From assembly GCA_040218415.1 (NCBI GenBank), contig JAVJRN010000080.1, forward strand, positions 62,001 through 126,000: a DNA stretch of 64,000 nt. The letters run 5' to 3'. Made by a program: the position numbers and the translations under genes. This document shows, piece after piece, positions 63,308 to 64,000 of this stretch. The stretch comes from JAVJRN01 sp040218415 (GTDB lineage Bacteria > Bacteroidota > Bacteroidia > Cytophagales > Cyclobacteriaceae). The notes under the pieces were generated by a model. That model had not been told where the DNA came from. It worked only from the letters and a program-made list of their open reading frames with translations, and made no database searches. Every line of letters starts with the position of its first letter. Positions within the stretch are counted from its first letter, which is position 1.

Positions 63308-63904
63308 TTAAATGACCTTTTTTGATTTTAACGCAGCAAGCAAGTCGTCAAGGCTTTCTGTCACTGATTTTCCTTCAGTTTTTAGATGAATATCTGGTTT
63401 TTGTGGTGGTTCGAATGGCGAGTCTAAACCTGTAAAGTTTTTGATCTCCCCTGCACGCGCCTTTTTATACAAGCCCTTCACATCTCTTTTTTCACATATT
63501 TCAAACGGCGTGTCCACAAATATTTCAAGAAAATTATTTTCTCCAACTACTTTTTTTGCTTTTTCCCGATCTTCCTTAAATGGTGATATAAAGGCAGTTA
63601 AAACCATGACACCCGCATCTAAGAAAAGTTTTGACACTTCTGCTATTCTACGAATATTCTCTACTCTATCGTCATTTGAAAAAGACAAATCTACATTTAA
63701 TCCACTTCGCACATTATCTCCGTCCAATATATAGGTATGAAATTCTTGTGTGAAAAGAATCTTTTCTAGTTCACTGGCCAGCGTTGACTTACCAGATCCT
63801 GACAAGCCCGTAAACCACAAAAGTTTGGCTTGGTAACCATACCTTCGGGTTCGATCCTCCTGCTTGATGGCATGTTGATGAGGAATAACATTTGGGTCAC
63901 GCAT
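63308..63904 (-). CDS. cysC: Adenylyl-sulfate kinase
   Basis: CysC phosphorylates APS to PAPS, the sulfate donor for sulfotransferases. P-loop GLSGSGKSTLASELEK is at about 33-48, and the LDGDNVRSGLNVDLSFSNDD motif and the FIDTPFEICEKRDVKGLYKK-type stretch follow (the latter reads FVDTPFEICEKRDVKGLYKK). At 198 residues it is full length. A separate CysC with CysDN points to PAPS being made for sulfation and not only for assimilation. Confidence 0.95.
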   Translation of the reverse strand: MRDPNVIPHQHAIKQEDRTRRYGYQAKLLWFTGLSGSGKSTLASELEKILFTQEFHTYILDGDNVRSGLNVDLSFSNDDRVENIRRIAEVSKLFLDAGVMVLTAFISPFKEDREKAKKVVGENNFLEIFVDTPFEICEKRDVKGLYKKARAGEIKNFTGLDSPFEPPQKPDIHLKTEGKSVTESLDDLLAALKSKKVI

Positions 63905-63952
63905 GACAATTTATTTTATATTTAAATTAAAAAGCGAATGATTGATTAGATA

Positions 63953-64000
63953 TTAACCAAGCACCTTCTTCTTAAAGAAATCTAAAGTTGGTTCTAATCC
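63953..64000 (-). CDS. Partial C-terminus of an SDR/epimerase-like protein
   Basis: Only the last 15 codons are in the window, reading GLEPTLDFFKKKVLG before the TAA. This tail resembles the end of NAD-dependent sugar epimerase/dehydratases (a final helix near a GLxxTLxxF pattern), but 15 residues do not prove it. It lies 48 bases upstream of cysC on the same strand, so the transcript probably starts beyond the window. Confidence 0.5.
   Translation of the reverse strand, partial: GLEPTLDFFKKKVLG

Noticed and set aside
45064..64000. PEP-CTERM-type sorting signals on proteins of the polysaccharide locus
   Set aside because: I checked the C-termini of all genes here; none has a short motif followed by a membrane helix and basic tail. 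The wza tail is hydrophobic but fits the usual SLBB exporter end.
1..64000. CRISPR arrays, IS elements, integrases, phage genes or rRNA
   Set aside because: No regularly spaced direct repeats other than the coding 21-base repeat, and no transposase, integrase or rRNA-like sequence was seen on either strand.

Overview
The window looks like a chromosomal segment of a marine, Cytophagales-type member of the Bacteroidota. The evidence is a SusC/SusD pair, a TonB-dependent receptor behind a TPP riboswitch, MurF and peptide deformylase of Bacteroidota type, the TAnnTTTG type of promoter element, frequent TTG/GTG starts and low GC by eye. I see no IS element, CRISPR array, phage gene or rRNA. The only tRNA is tRNA-Val(TAC).

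Layout. (a) 1-7992: a glycan-type uptake pair (susD, susC) facing two tandem LacI regulators, with a near-perfect LacI-type palindrome between them, then a Gfo/Idh/MocA oxidoreductase. (b) 8095-15923: a lipoprotein with a Ppx/GppA-like ATPase fold, tRNA-Val, DUF2461, murF, an unknown small protein, a tightly coupled operon (hemerythrin-like protein, ruvX, def, omega-amidase) and a CtpA-type protease. (c) 15957-29363: GT3 glycogen synthase, a 55-residue unannotated peptide, a membrane zinc-ribbon protein, an EamA transporter, dusB, a CPBP protease-DUF2007-cdsA operon, glutamate dehydrogenase, psd, an RDD protein, a metallo-hydrolase, ribD-msrC and prmC. (d) 29486-34900: a vitamin region with a TPK-like protein lacking the usual active-site aspartates, a TPP-riboswitch-controlled outer-membrane receptor, a NadR-like P-loop kinase and PnuC, with a repeat-built coiled-coil gene between the last two. 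(e) 35039-43655: guaB with a palindrome on its start codon, then a compact run of a PP2C phosphatase, STAS protein, RsbW-like kinase, lipoprotein, SurA-type PPIase and MoxR ATPase, and convergent pheS. (f) 43692-64000: a polysaccharide locus with a WecA-like initiator, an exosortase and small membrane partner, a WcaJ-like initiator, gmd, three glycosyltransferases, Wzy, a pyruvyltransferase with an F420H2-dehydrogenase-beta-like protein, Wzx, Wzz and Wza, followed upstream in the same transcription direction by cysQ, cysN, cysD and cysC.

How the parts fit. Region (f) reads as a complete Wzx/Wzy-type exopolysaccharide system whose product is probably pyruvylated and possibly sulfated, since the APS/PAPS genes lie in the same run. 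The exosortase suggests a membrane-processing step, but no PEP-CTERM-like substrate is visible here. Region (e) couples a partner-switching signalling cassette by overlapping reading frames to periplasmic folding factors, which is unusual. Region (d) is consistent with uptake of thiamin or a related vitamin.

Limits. All calls come from reading the sequence and proteins by eye, with no database search, alignment score, codon statistic or structure prediction. TM counts and domain borders are approximate. Several starts were moved from the longest possible frame to a better-supported codon, as stated in each entry.
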